From: JBBRVW01 sp963784645
GTDB lineage: Bacteria; Actinomycetota; Actinomycetes; JACCUZ01
Assembly: GCA_963784645.1 (NCBI GenBank)
Contig: CAWARY010000003.1
Span: 124,001 to 188,000, forward strand
Length of the DNA stretch: 64,000 bases
Direction of reading: 5' to 3'
Positions 43,186-51,569 of this stretch are shown here, one piece after another. A program made the position numbers and the translations under genes. Each line of letters opens with the position of its first letter. Positions within the stretch are counted from its first letter, which is position 1. The notes under the pieces are model-generated. The model ran no database searches and was not told where the DNA came from. It saw only the letters and a program-made list of their open reading frames with translations.

Positions 43186-44604
43186 TCAGGGCTGGGCGGG
43201 CAGCGTGACGCGGAACCTGGCCCCACCCGACGGCGACTCCCCCAGCTCGACGTCGCCACTGTGGGCGCGCACGAGGTCCCGGACGATCGCGAGACCCAGA
43301 CCGGCGCCACCCGAGTCGCGACCGCGGCCGCCGTCGAGCCGCTCGAAGCGCTCGAACACCCGGGCGCGATCCTGGGCGGGGATTCCCGGCCCGTCGTCCG
43401 AGACGTCGAGCACGGCGACGTCCGCGGCCCGGGAGAGGGAGATGTCGACTCGGGTGCGGGCGTGAGCGCCGGCGTTGTCCGCGAGGTTGCGCAGGACCTG
43501 CGAGAGCTGGTGCCGGTTGCCGTGGCAACGGACCGGTGCGACCTGCGCCCTGACCTCCAGGGACGTGCTCCGGCGCAGGTGCTCGACCTCGTCGAACACC
43601 AGCTCTTCCAGGTCGACATCCTCCGACGGCCCGTCCGAGCTGCCGTCGTCGGCACTGGCCAGCAGAAGCAGGTCGGAGATGATCCGCTCCAGCCTCTCGG
43701 TCTCGTCGAGCATCGTCGCCCGCGCCTCCGGCCACGTGTCGGGGTCGGGCTGAGCGCCGGTGAGCTGCAAGTTGGCCTTCACCGTGGCCAGCGGGCTGCG
43801 CAGCTCGTGACTGGCATCGGCCACGAACCGGCGTTGCCCTTCCTGGGCGGCCTGGAGCCGGGCCAGCATCTCGTTCATCGTCCTCGCCAGGTGGTGCACC
43901 TCGTCACCGGAAAGGGGGACCTGCACCCGCATCGCCAGATCGGTTGCCGTGATCTCGGAGACCTGACGGCGCATCGCCTCCACCGGGCGCAGCGCCCGGC
44001 CGACGAAGACGTAAGCGGCGAACCCGGCGGCAAGCGCCAGCAGCGGAAGCCCGACCAGAAGCAGACTCACCACGGAGCGGACGCTGCTCGACGTTGCCGT
44101 GAGCGACTGGGCCACGACCACCTGGTCGATGCCGCCTTCGCGGCTGACGCCCATGCTCACGACGAGGTACTCGATGCCGTCGCCCACCGGCAGGGTGTCC
44201 ACTCGTTCGCGCCTGGTCTCGCCGGCCGCCGCTCGGAGGTCGGCCAAGGGACCTTCACCGGCAATCTGCGGCGAGCTCGCCAGCACCCGGCCGCCGGATC
44301 CGACGACCTGCGTGATGGTGCTCTCTCCTGCGGCCGCCCCGGCCAGGACGCGCTGGACTCCCGCCGGGCCCTGCCGGGCAAGGATCCCGGCGACCTCGTG
44401 CGCTCGTTGGGTCGCGGCGGTGTTCGCCGCATCGTCGAGAGATCGGCCCAGCAGCAGCACCAGGACAAGGCCGGCGACCACGACGGTGACCGCAGCGACC
44501 ACCACTGCGACGACGGTCAGTCGGGCGCGCACTCCCGCGCGCCGGCTGAGCCACTGGGATCGCCGCGGACCGGGCCCTGCGCCGGTCCCCGCTGGGTGGC
44601 TCAT
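43186..44604 (-). CDS. Sensor histidine kinase 2
   Basis: A 472-residue kinase on the opposite strand. Helices at about 29-52 and 178-202 flank a 125-residue external sensor; HAMP 203-255 follows. The H-box is FVADASHELRSPLATVKAN with His266, then NLADNAGAHA (N-box), SDDGPGIP (G1) and GGAGLGLAIVRDLV (G2), all canonical. ATG 44604. It lies tail to tail with regulator 2 and 107 bases downstream of the acidic secreted protein gene. Which of the two regulators it phosphorylates is not decided by the layout. Confidence 0.92.
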   Translation of the reverse strand: MSHPAGTGAGPGPRRSQWLSRRAGVRARLTVVAVVVAAVTVVVAGLVLVLLLGRSLDDAANTAATQRAHEVAGILARQGPAGVQRVLAGAAAGESTITQVVGSGGRVLASSPQIAGEGPLADLRAAAGETRRERVDTLPVGDGIEYLVVSMGVSREGGIDQVVVAQSLTATSSSVRSVVSLLLVGLPLLALAAGFAAYVFVGRALRPVEAMRRQVSEITATDLAMRVQVPLSGDEVHHLARTMNEMLARLQAAQEGQRRFVADASHELRSPLATVKANLQLTGAQPDPDTWPEARATMLDETERLERIISDLLLLASADDGSSDGPSEDVDLEELVFDEVEHLRRSTSLEVRAQVAPVRCHGNRHQLSQVLRNLADNAGAHARTRVDISLSRAADVAVLDVSDDGPGIPAQDRARVFERFERLDGGRGRDSGGAGLGLAIVRDLVRAHSGDVELGESPSGGARFRVTLPAQP

Positions 44605-44711
44605 GCGGCGAGCCTAGGGAGGTCCGAACGGCGGACCCCGTGGGGTGCCTGGGTGACGACGGCGGCTGCCAGCGCACGCTGTGCCGCCACCGTCGTCACC
44701 ACGTCCGGCTG

Positions 44712-45059
44712 CTACTCGCCGGCGGTCTCGGTCGCGTCGCCCGAGTCCGAGGCGTCCTGGTGGCCCGCCTCGTGGGGATTGACGTCCGGCCCCTGGTTGG
44801 GGCCGTCGTCCGCGGCGCTCTCCTCGCTCGTTGCGGTCTCGGCGGCGTCGTCGGCGCCCGGAGCGTCCTGGTGTCCCGCCTCGACGGGATCGACGTCCGG
44901 CCCCTGGTTGGCACCGTCGTCGGCAGCGCTCTCCGTCGACGTCACCGGCGACGTGGTGGAGCTGCTGCCCCCGTCGGACGCGGCGGCGACGCCGCCGCCG
45001 ACGGCGGTGAGTGTGAGCAGTACTCCGGCGGCAAGACCGGTCGTGCGCTTGAGGTTCAT
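44712..45059 (-). CDS. Small acidic secreted protein with a duplicated 24-residue block
   Basis: A 115-residue protein from ATG 45059 (AGAAGGG seven bases upstream). A clear signal peptide (TTGLAAGVLLTLTAVGGGVAAA) precedes an acidic, Ser/Thr-rich tail that contains two near-copies of ESAADDGxNQGPDVxPxEAGHQDA. No cysteine. Nothing matches a known family. It lies just upstream of kinase 2 on the same strand and might be a secreted signal or a calcium or peptide buffer for its sensor, but no evidence beyond context. Confidence 0.6.
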   Translation of the reverse strand: MNLKRTTGLAAGVLLTLTAVGGGVAAASDGGSSSTTSPVTSTESAADDGANQGPDVDPVEAGHQDAPGADDAAETATSEESAADDGPNQGPDVNPHEAGHQDASDSGDATETAGE

Positions 45060-45262
45060 CAGTGTCACCCTTCTGCCGGTCGGCACTTCCGACCGGGCAC
45101 CACGACACTCGTGCACCGATGCTGAGACCACGCTGAGAAGCCCGGTCGGCGCCGGACCGATCCCTCAACGGCCGCATCCGGAGGCCCTTCCGCCATCGGG
45201 CGTCGGACCTACTCTGGGGCCTGCCCGGTGTGCCCATCGCCGGGGAGAGGTGCCCGGTTCGG

Positions 45263-47039
45263 ATGACAGGGCGTGGCGCGAGACTGGTGTCGGTCAACGT
45301 CGGGATGCCGCGCGAGGTCAGCTGGCGGGGGCGGACCGTCTTCACGGGGATCTGGAAAGAGGCAGTACCGGGTGCGCGCCGGGTCCGACGGCTGAATGTC
45401 GACGGGGACGGCCAAGGCGATCGCGCCGGGCACGGAGGTGAGCATCGTGCCGTGTACGTCTATCAGCTCGACTCGTACCGCTACTGGCGCGATCAGCTGC
45501 AGCGCGACGATTTCGTCTTCGGCCAGTTCGGTGAGAACTTCACGGTGGACGGGCTCAGTGACGACGAGGTGTGCATCGGCGACCAGTACCGCATCGGCTC
45601 CGCCTTGTTCGAGGTCTCGCAACCGCGGGTGACGTGCTACCGGCTCGGAATCCGCATGAACGAGCCTCGCATGGCCGCGTTGCTCACCGGCCACGGCCGT
45701 CCCGGCTTCTACTTCCGAGTTCGTGACGAGGGTGCCGTCCAACCCGGCGACGAGGTCGTCAAGGTGACCACAGGCTTTGGTGGGATGACGGTCGCGGCGA
45801 TCAACGCGCTGCTGTACGTGGACCCTCGCCCCGACCCCGAGCTGCTTGAGCGAGCGCTGCGGATCCCCGCGCTCAGTCCGGGCTGGCAGGCCTCGATGCG
45901 CGCGCTGCTCGAGCAGCAGCGCAGCGGCTCGGCAGGCGGTGGGAACCAGGGCCTGGCGTTCCGGGGACCGCCACCGGCGTGGCCGGGCTTCCGAACCCTG
46001 CGGGTGGTCGCGAAGCACGCGGAGAGCGCCGCCGTGCTGTCGCTGGAGCTCGAAGCCGACGACGGCACTCCGCTGGCGCGCCCCCTTCCGGGGCAGTTCG
46101 TCACGCTCAAGCTCGCACCCGGCGACGGCAGGCCGCCACTGGTGCGCAGCTACTCGCTGTCGGGACCACCCGACAGCACTCGCTACCGGATCACGATCAA
46201 GGTCGAGCCGAACGGAGCGGCCGGCGGGTACCTCCGCGCCGCGGTCGACGTCGGCAGCCGCATCGACGTCGCGGCGCCACGTGGCCGGTTCACGCTCGAC
46301 GAGGGCCGCCGGCCGGTCGTGCTGGTGAGCGCGGGCGTCGGCGTGACCCCCGTGCTCGCGATGCTGCACGCGCTCCACGACAGCCGCTCGACGCGTGACA
46401 TCTGGTGGCTGCACGGCACCCGCAACGGCGCCGAGCACGCCTTCGCCCAGGAGACCCGGACGCTGCTCGCATCGCTGCCGAACGCGCGCAGCCGCGTCTG
46501 GTACAGCCGACCGGGTCCCGACGACCACATCGGAACCGACTACGACGAGCTCGGTCGTCTCACGCCCCGTGGGGATCACTGCGACCGGAGCGCCGACCGA
46601 CAGCGAGTTCTACCTCTGCGGGCCCACCGACTTCATGTCTGCGACCCGCGCCGACCTGGTCACCCTCGGTGTACCGGCCGCCCACGTGCACTCCGAGACG
46701 TTCGGCACCGAGGCTCCGACCATGCCCGGCATCGTCCCCGACCCCACCCGGCCACCACACCCGCCCGACGGCACCCCGGGCGTGGGTCCGCTGGTGTCCT
46801 TCGTGCGGACCGGCATGAGCGTTCGCTGGGACGACAGGTTCGCCAGCATCCTCGAGCTGGCCGAAGCCTGCGACGTACCCGTTCGTTGGTCGTGCCGGAC
46901 GGGGGTCTGCCACACCTGCGAGACCGGCCTCCTCGACGGCGCCGTCGGCTACGCACCGGAACCCCTCGAGCCGCCCGCGGTCGGCAACCTCCTGGCGTGC
47001 TGCTCGCAGCCTCGCGGTGACCTCGCCCTCGACCTCTGA
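45263..47039 (+). pseudogene. MOSC + FAD/NAD reductase + 2Fe-2S ferredoxin protein, frameshifted
   Basis: From ATG 45263 a MOSC domain (RAGHGGEHRAVYVYQ, FGQFGENFTVDGL, VTCYRLGIRM; residues 1-190) leads into a ferredoxin-reductase-like FAD domain (VRSYSLSGPPDST, GGYLRAAVDVGS) and NAD domain (VLVSAGVGVTPVLAML). At the C-run 46565-46568 the frame breaks. The second frame continues VGITATGAPTDSEFYLCGPTDFM and ends with the plant-type ferredoxin site CRTGVCHTCETG. Removing one C restores one protein of about 590 residues, the normal fused family. The Mo-cofactor-linked MOSC may receive electrons from NAD(P)H through FAD and the 2Fe-2S centre. Confidence 0.85.
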
Positions 47040-47068
47040 GCTCGACGACGCCGGAGAGACATGAGCTG

Positions 47069-47090
47069 CGACCTGGCGAGCGCCAGGTCG
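47069..47090. terminator. Hairpin after the MOSC gene
   Basis: CGACCTGGCG-AG-CGCCAGGTCG is a perfect 10-bp stem with a two-base AG loop, 30 bases after the stop of the MOSC oxidoreductase and 19 bases before the 3' end of the tRNA gene on the other strand. It can serve both transcripts. Confidence 0.6.
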
Positions 47091-47108
47091 GAGGTGGTCT
47101 GGTCGCGG

Positions 47109-47181
47109 AGCCGCCTATCGGAATCGAACCGATGACCTTCTCATTACGAGTGAGACGCTCTACCGACTGAGCTAAGGCGGC
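47109..47181 (-). tRNA. tRNA-Thr, anticodon CGT
   Basis: The minus strand reads GCCGCCT...AGGCGGC as the 7-bp acceptor stem (47175-47181 with 47110-47116), TAGCTCAGTCGGTAGAG D-arm, anticodon stem TCTCA/TGAGA with loop CTCGTAA (anticodon CGT, for ACG), and GGTTCGATTCC T-arm. The discriminator base is T and no CCA is encoded. Length 73. Confidence 0.95.
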
Positions 47182-47184
47182 GGG

Positions 47185-47205
47185 TGCCAGGGCGCGGCCC
47201 TGGCA
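47185..47205 (-). terminator. Hairpin between the peptidase gene and tRNA-Thr
   Basis: TGCCAGGGC-GCG-GCCCTGGCA is a perfect 9-bp stem with a three-base loop. It lies 35 bases after the peptidase stop and three bases before the mature tRNA 5' end. A TAGACT hexamer (47215-47220, minus strand) just upstream looks like a -10; if it is the tRNA promoter, this hairpin is part of the tRNA leader rather than a terminator. Confidence 0.45.
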
Positions 47206-47240
47206 CGGCCGGGAAGTCTACAGGCTCACCCCGACCCGGC

Positions 47241-48806
47241 TCAGCCGCACCGGACGCCGTCGGCGGGCACGGCACCGGCGAGGAGGTAGGCGTCGACGAC
47301 CTTGTCCACGCAGCCACTGCCGGTCCGGTACGCCGTGTGGCCGTCGCCGTCGTAGGTGAGCAGGTGCCCGGCGTCCAGCTGTCCGGCCAGCGCCTGGGCC
47401 GACTCGTACGGCGTGGCCGGGTCACGGGTGGTGCCCACGACCAGGATCGGCGCCGACCCGACCGCCTCCACCGGCTCGGGGGCGCCCTCCGCCGGGACCG
47501 GCCAGGTGGCGCACGGCAGGTTGGACCACACGATGTACGGCCCGAAGATCGGCGAGATCCGCGCGGCGTCCGCCGCATCGGCACGGAAGGTGGCGAGCGT
47601 CGAGCGCTCCGGGCGGTCGAGGCAGTTGACCGCGTAGATCGCCTCGCTCGTGTTGGTCGTGTAGTGACCACCCGGACCACGGTCGTTGTAGAAGTCGGCG
47701 AGCGCGAGCAGCGAGTCGCCGTCGCCGTCGAGGGCCTCGCCGATGGCCTGCCGGAGGAACTGCCAGTAGCCCGTGTCGTAGAGCCCGATCGCGACGCCGT
47801 AGGTCGCCAGTGCCTGGGTCGCCACCCGGCTGCCGGCGGCCCTCAGCGGGTGGGCATCGGTCGCCTCGAGCATCGAACTCAGCTGTGACTCGGCCTGGGC
47901 ACGACCACCTCGCAACGGGCACGACGGCCTGGTCAGGCAGTCGTCGAGGAACGACCCGAGAGCGCGCTGGAACCCCGTGGCCTGGATGCGGGCGTTGTCC
48001 AGGTTGGTGGCGCTCGGGTCGAGCGGCCCGTCGAGGACGAGCCGGCCGACCCGGTCCGGGAACAGGCCGGCGTAGAGCGCACCGAGGTAGGTGCCGTAGC
48101 TCTTGCCGAGGTAGGTGAGCCGGGCGTCGCCGAGCGCTGCGCGCAGGACGTCCAGGTCGCGCGCCACGTCGCGCGTTCCCATGTGCGCCGTCAGCGCCGG
48201 GTCGTCGCGCAGGCACCCGGCGGCGAGCAGCTCGCCCTGGTGCTGCAGCCCGGACTCCTCCGCGGGTGAGTCGGGGGTCCCGTCCTGGGCGAGGAAGGCA
48301 TCGAGCTGCCGGTCGGTCAGGCACTGCAGCGCGCGGCTCGCGCCGATGCCACGGGGGTCGAAGCCGACCACGTCGTAGTGCTCGCGGACCGCGGCGCTCG
48401 CCACCGAGGAGGCCGACCGGATGAAGGGCAGGCCGGCCACGCCGGGGCCGCCGGGGTTGAACACCAGCGAGCCGCGGTGGGTGCCCGACGAGACCTTCCG
48501 GTTCACGGCGATGCGCAGGGTGGCGCCGCCCGGTTCGGTGTAGTCGACCGGCACCGTCAGCCGCGCGCACTGGACGCCGCCGCTGCAGTCGTGCCACTCC
48601 AGCCGCTGGCCGTAGAACCCGGCCAGTCGCGGCTCGGGCGGGTCGGTCACCCCCGCCGGTCCGCCCGGGGCGGCGCTGTCGGACACCGACGACGAGCCGG
48701 TCGCGCGTGGGCCGGGAGCAGCGTCGGACGACGAGCACCCGACGACCAGGGCCACGGGCAGGAGCGCTCCGAACAGGGCGACGAGGCCGGGTCGCGCTGG
48801 CCGCAT
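47241..48806 (-). CDS. Secreted tripeptidyl-aminopeptidase-type alpha/beta hydrolase
   Basis: A 521-residue lipoprotein-like enzyme: the signal ends at ALVVGC (Cys24). The alpha/beta fold has GSLVFNPGGPGVAG (oxyanion region), the nucleophile elbow GKSYGTYLGALYA, the acid in VVGTTRDPATPYE and the catalytic His in YDGDGHTAYR; the C-terminal TAP-like part follows. Streptomyces SlpD/SlpE and Tap proteins of this family remove tripeptides from protein N-termini outside the cell. ATG 48806. It stands alone, with the tRNA downstream and glpD divergent. Confidence 0.9.
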   Translation of the reverse strand: MRPARPGLVALFGALLPVALVVGCSSSDAAPGPRATGSSSVSDSAAPGGPAGVTDPPEPRLAGFYGQRLEWHDCSGGVQCARLTVPVDYTEPGGATLRIAVNRKVSSGTHRGSLVFNPGGPGVAGLPFIRSASSVASAAVREHYDVVGFDPRGIGASRALQCLTDRQLDAFLAQDGTPDSPAEESGLQHQGELLAAGCLRDDPALTAHMGTRDVARDLDVLRAALGDARLTYLGKSYGTYLGALYAGLFPDRVGRLVLDGPLDPSATNLDNARIQATGFQRALGSFLDDCLTRPSCPLRGGRAQAESQLSSMLEATDAHPLRAAGSRVATQALATYGVAIGLYDTGYWQFLRQAIGEALDGDGDSLLALADFYNDRGPGGHYTTNTSEAIYAVNCLDRPERSTLATFRADAADAARISPIFGPYIVWSNLPCATWPVPAEGAPEPVEAVGSAPILVVGTTRDPATPYESAQALAGQLDAGHLLTYDGDGHTAYRTGSGCVDKVVDAYLLAGAVPADGVRCG

Positions 48807-48900
48807 GCGTCGCCCTCCGAGTCGTGCCGACCCGTCGGTCGAGCCCCCACGAGAGTAACCGCCGCTCCGCGGACGCCCCGGCTCCGGATCGGCACCTACG

Positions 48901-50682
48901 ATGGCGTCGGACGATCATCCGGCACCGGAAGGCAGCGCCAGCTCGATGCACCAGACGCCCGTCGGACCCTTCGCGACGACCAGCCGGCTCGGCCCCGAGG
49001 AACGGCAGGCCGCTCTCGACGCCGCGCCTCGCGACGAGCTCGACGTCGTCGTGATCGGCGGCGGCGTGGTCGGCGCCGGCGTCGCACTGGACGCCGTGAC
49101 CCGCGGACTCAGTGTCGCCCTGTTCGAGGGCCGCGACTGGGCGGCCGGCACGTCGTCGCGGTCCAGCAAGCTGATCCACGGCGGCCTGCGCTACCTCGAG
49201 ATGCTCGACTTCGGCCTCGTGCGCGAGGCGCTGCGCGAGCGAGGCCTGCTGACCACGGTGCTGGCACCCCACCTGGTGCGCCCGGTGCCGTTCCTCTACC
49301 CGCTCAAGCACCGCGGCTGGGAGCGGCTCTACGCCGGCTCCGGGGTCGCGCTCTACGACACGATGGGACTGTCGTCGGGCACGTCGCGCGGCCTCCCGCA
49401 CCACCGCCACCTGACCCGCCGCGGAGCGCTGCGCGAGTGCCCGTCGCTGCGCAAGGACTCGCTGGTCGGTGCGATCCAGTACTACGACGCGCAGGTCGAC
49501 GACGCGCGCCACACGATGTCCGTGGTCCGCACCGCTGCGGCGTACGGCGCGCTCGTCGCGAACCGGGCCCGGGTCATCGGCTTCCTCCGCGAGGGCGAGC
49601 GGGTCACCGGCGTCCGGGTCCGCGACTTCGAGTCGGACACCGAGATCGAGGTGCGCGCCCGGCAGGTCGTCAACGCGACCGGTGTCTGGACGGACATGAC
49701 CCAGGCGATGGCCGGCGAGCGCGGGCAGTTCCACGTGCGCGCGAGCAAGGGCATCCACCTCGTCGTGCCGCGCGACCGCATCCAGTCGTCGACGGGCCTG
49801 ATCCTGCGCACCGAGAAGAGCGTGCTCTTCGTCATCCCGTGGGGAAGACACTGGATCATCGGCACCACCGACACCGACTGGGACCTCGGCAAGGCACATC
49901 CCGCGGCATCCAGCAGCGACATCGACTACCTGCTCGAGCACGTCAACGAGGTCCTCGTCACGCCCCTCACCCGCGAGGACGTCGAAGGCGTGTACGCCGG
50001 GCTGCGGCCGCTGCTGTCGGGCGAGTCCGAGTCGTCGTCGAAGCTGTCGCGCGAGCACACCGTCGGGCACCCCGTGCCGGGGCTGGTCGTCGTGGCGGGC
50101 GGCAAGTACACGACGTACCGGGTGATGGCGAAGGACACCGTCGACGCGGTCAGCCACGGCCTCGACGGCAGGGTGCCGGAGTGCTGCACCGACCGGGTGC
50201 CGCTCGTCGGCGCCGAGGGCTACGCCGCACTGTGGAACGCCCGGCACCGGCTCGCCACCCGGCACGGCCTGCACGTCGCGCGGCTGGAGCACCTGCTGCA
50301 GCGCTACGGCTCGCTGGTGCACGAGGTCCTCGCACTGATCGACGACGACGGGTCGCTCGGCGAGCCGCTCGAGGGCGCCGACGACTACCTGCGCGCCGAG
50401 GTCGTCTACGCCGCGGCCGCGGAGGGTGCCCGCCACCTCGACGACGTGCTCGCCCGGCGCACCCGGATCTCGATCGAGACCTTCGACCGCGGCGTCACGG
50501 CCGCGCCGGTCGCCGCGCGACTGCTCGCGCCGGTGCTCGGCTGGAGCGACGCGCAGGTCGCGAAGGAGGTCGAGCACTACCTGGCGCGGGTCGAGGCGGA
50601 GCGGCTCTCCCAGGAGCAGCCCGACGACCAGTCCGCCGACACCGCGCGCCTCGGCGCCCCCGAGATCGTCCCGCTGGCCTGA
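48901..50682 (+). CDS. glpD: Glycerol-3-phosphate dehydrogenase (FAD)
   Basis: A 593-residue flavoprotein that oxidises glycerol-3-phosphate to dihydroxyacetone phosphate at the membrane and passes electrons to the respiratory chain. FAD site VVIGGGVVGAGVALDAVTRG (core GGGVVGAGVALD), SSRSSKLIHGGLRYLE, HLVRPVPFLYP and the C-terminal DAO_C domain (YAAAAEGARHLDDVLARRTR; core ARHLDDVLARRTR) are typical. ATG 48901 has no ribosome site and overlaps a TACGAT -10-like hexamer, so ATG 48946 (MHQTPVGPF, GGAAGG upstream) may be the real start. No glpF or glpK is adjacent. Confidence 0.93.
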   Translation: MASDDHPAPEGSASSMHQTPVGPFATTSRLGPEERQAALDAAPRDELDVVVIGGGVVGAGVALDAVTRGLSVALFEGRDWAAGTSSRSSKLIHGGLRYLEMLDFGLVREALRERGLLTTVLAPHLVRPVPFLYPLKHRGWERLYAGSGVALYDTMGLSSGTSRGLPHHRHLTRRGALRECPSLRKDSLVGAIQYYDAQVDDARHTMSVVRTAAAYGALVANRARVIGFLREGERVTGVRVRDFESDTEIEVRARQVVNATGVWTDMTQAMAGERGQFHVRASKGIHLVVPRDRIQSSTGLILRTEKSVLFVIPWGRHWIIGTTDTDWDLGKAHPAASSSDIDYLLEHVNEVLVTPLTREDVEGVYAGLRPLLSGESESSSKLSREHTVGHPVPGLVVVAGGKYTTYRVMAKDTVDAVSHGLDGRVPECCTDRVPLVGAEGYAALWNARHRLATRHGLHVARLEHLLQRYGSLVHEVLALIDDDGSLGEPLEGADDYLRAEVVYAAAAEGARHLDDVLARRTRISIETFDRGVTAAPVAARLLAPVLGWSDAQVAKEVEHYLARVEAERLSQEQPDDQSADTARLGAPEIVPLA

Positions 50683-50834
50683 CGGGGCGTTGTCACGCAG
50701 CGTGACCTCCCGCGCACGCACCTACTCCGCGCCGGTGAGCGGTCGCCGAGTCGGCACCGGGGGCCGCGGCGCGCCAGTACCGTCCGAGGCGTCGACCTGT
50801 GGGGGGTCGCGGTCACGCGTGGGTGGGGCAGGAC

Positions 50835-51491
50835 ATGGGTCGGATCTCAGCAGCATCGGCAGCGGTGGCGGTCGCCGGAGCGATGTGCACCGTCCTCGGC
50901 ACGGCCGTCACCGGGCCGGCGGGGGCCGCACCGGCGTTCGCGCAGACACCGGCGGACGGCGCGCGCACGACCTCGGTCGCGTCGACGCCGACGGCGGCCG
51001 CCACCAGGCCGCCCGCGACCTGCCCGACCAGGGTGCGCCGGACCTTCGCGCCGACGTCGGTCTCGATGCCCGGCGTCGTCCGGCGCGCCCCGATAGTGAC
51101 GCCGCCGCGCGTCGACGGCGTCCCCGGCGCACCGCCGTTGACGGCGGCCGGCAAGCGGCAGGTGGCCTGGGACACGTCGTGGCCGATCCGGCCCGGCGCG
51201 CGCCACGGCAACGTGCTGATGAACGCGCACGTGTGGCCGGACGGCAGTGCACTGGGCAACCGGATGCTCGCCAGGTTGCACGTGGGCGACCGCATCGTGG
51301 TGCGCGGAGTCACCAAGACGCTCTGCTACCGGGTGGTCAAGCAGGTGCAGGTGTCGCCCCGGGAGGCGCTGCGCCGCTACTACCGGACCGACGGCAAGCC
51401 GCGGCTGGCGATCGTCGTGTGCTCCGGCCGGCGCCTCGGTCCGGGCGTGTGGGAGAAGCGCACCATCTGGTACGCCGCACCCAGGGACTGA
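50835..51491 (+). CDS. Secreted/anchored sortase-fold protein, class F type
   Basis: A 218-residue protein from ATG 50835. The signal anchor (VAVAGAMCTVLGTAVTG) is followed by a Pro/Thr-rich linker to about residue 100, then the sortase barrel: His132 in LMNAHVW, GDRIVVRG, Cys196 in RLAIVVCSGRR, and Arg209 in WEKRTIWYA form the catalytic triad. Class F sortases are typical of actinobacteria and anchor or cross-link surface proteins. No LPxTG substrate gene is adjacent, so its target is elsewhere. The longer frame upstream lacks a better start. Confidence 0.8.
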   Translation: MGRISAASAAVAVAGAMCTVLGTAVTGPAGAAPAFAQTPADGARTTSVASTPTAAATRPPATCPTRVRRTFAPTSVSMPGVVRRAPIVTPPRVDGVPGAPPLTAAGKRQVAWDTSWPIRPGARHGNVLMNAHVWPDGSALGNRMLARLHVGDRIVVRGVTKTLCYRVVKQVQVSPREALRRYYRTDGKPRLAIVVCSGRRLGPGVWEKRTIWYAAPRD

Positions 51492-51509
51492 GACGACCGA
51501 CGGCCACGG

Positions 51510-51537
51510 CGCCGACCCCGGGCACGGGGTCCCGGCG
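51510..51537. terminator. Hairpin between the sortase and holB genes
   Basis: ACCCCG-GGCA-CGGGGT (51515-51530) with an outer CGCCG/CGGCG pair, separated by a two-base bulge, lies 19 bases after the sortase stop and 33 bases before the convergent holB stop. A bidirectional terminator is likely. Confidence 0.4.
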
Positions 51538-51569
51538 TCGCCGCTTCGATGTCGGCCGTGTCGTGGTGG

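Noticed and set aside
44748..44935. Repeated DNA near 44.75-44.93 kb as a possible CRISPR
   Set aside because: It is a coding duplication inside the acidic secreted protein, with only two copies and no spacers.
48897..48902. TACGAT as a firm -10 box for glpD
   Set aside because: It fits the -10 pattern but no -35 hexamer is visible at 16-18 bases, so only the doubt about the first ATG is kept.
47422..50721. 1099-residue minus-strand frame opposite glpD that enters the peptidase gene in another frame
   Set aside because: It lacks motifs and contradicts the intact glpD and peptidase proteins.
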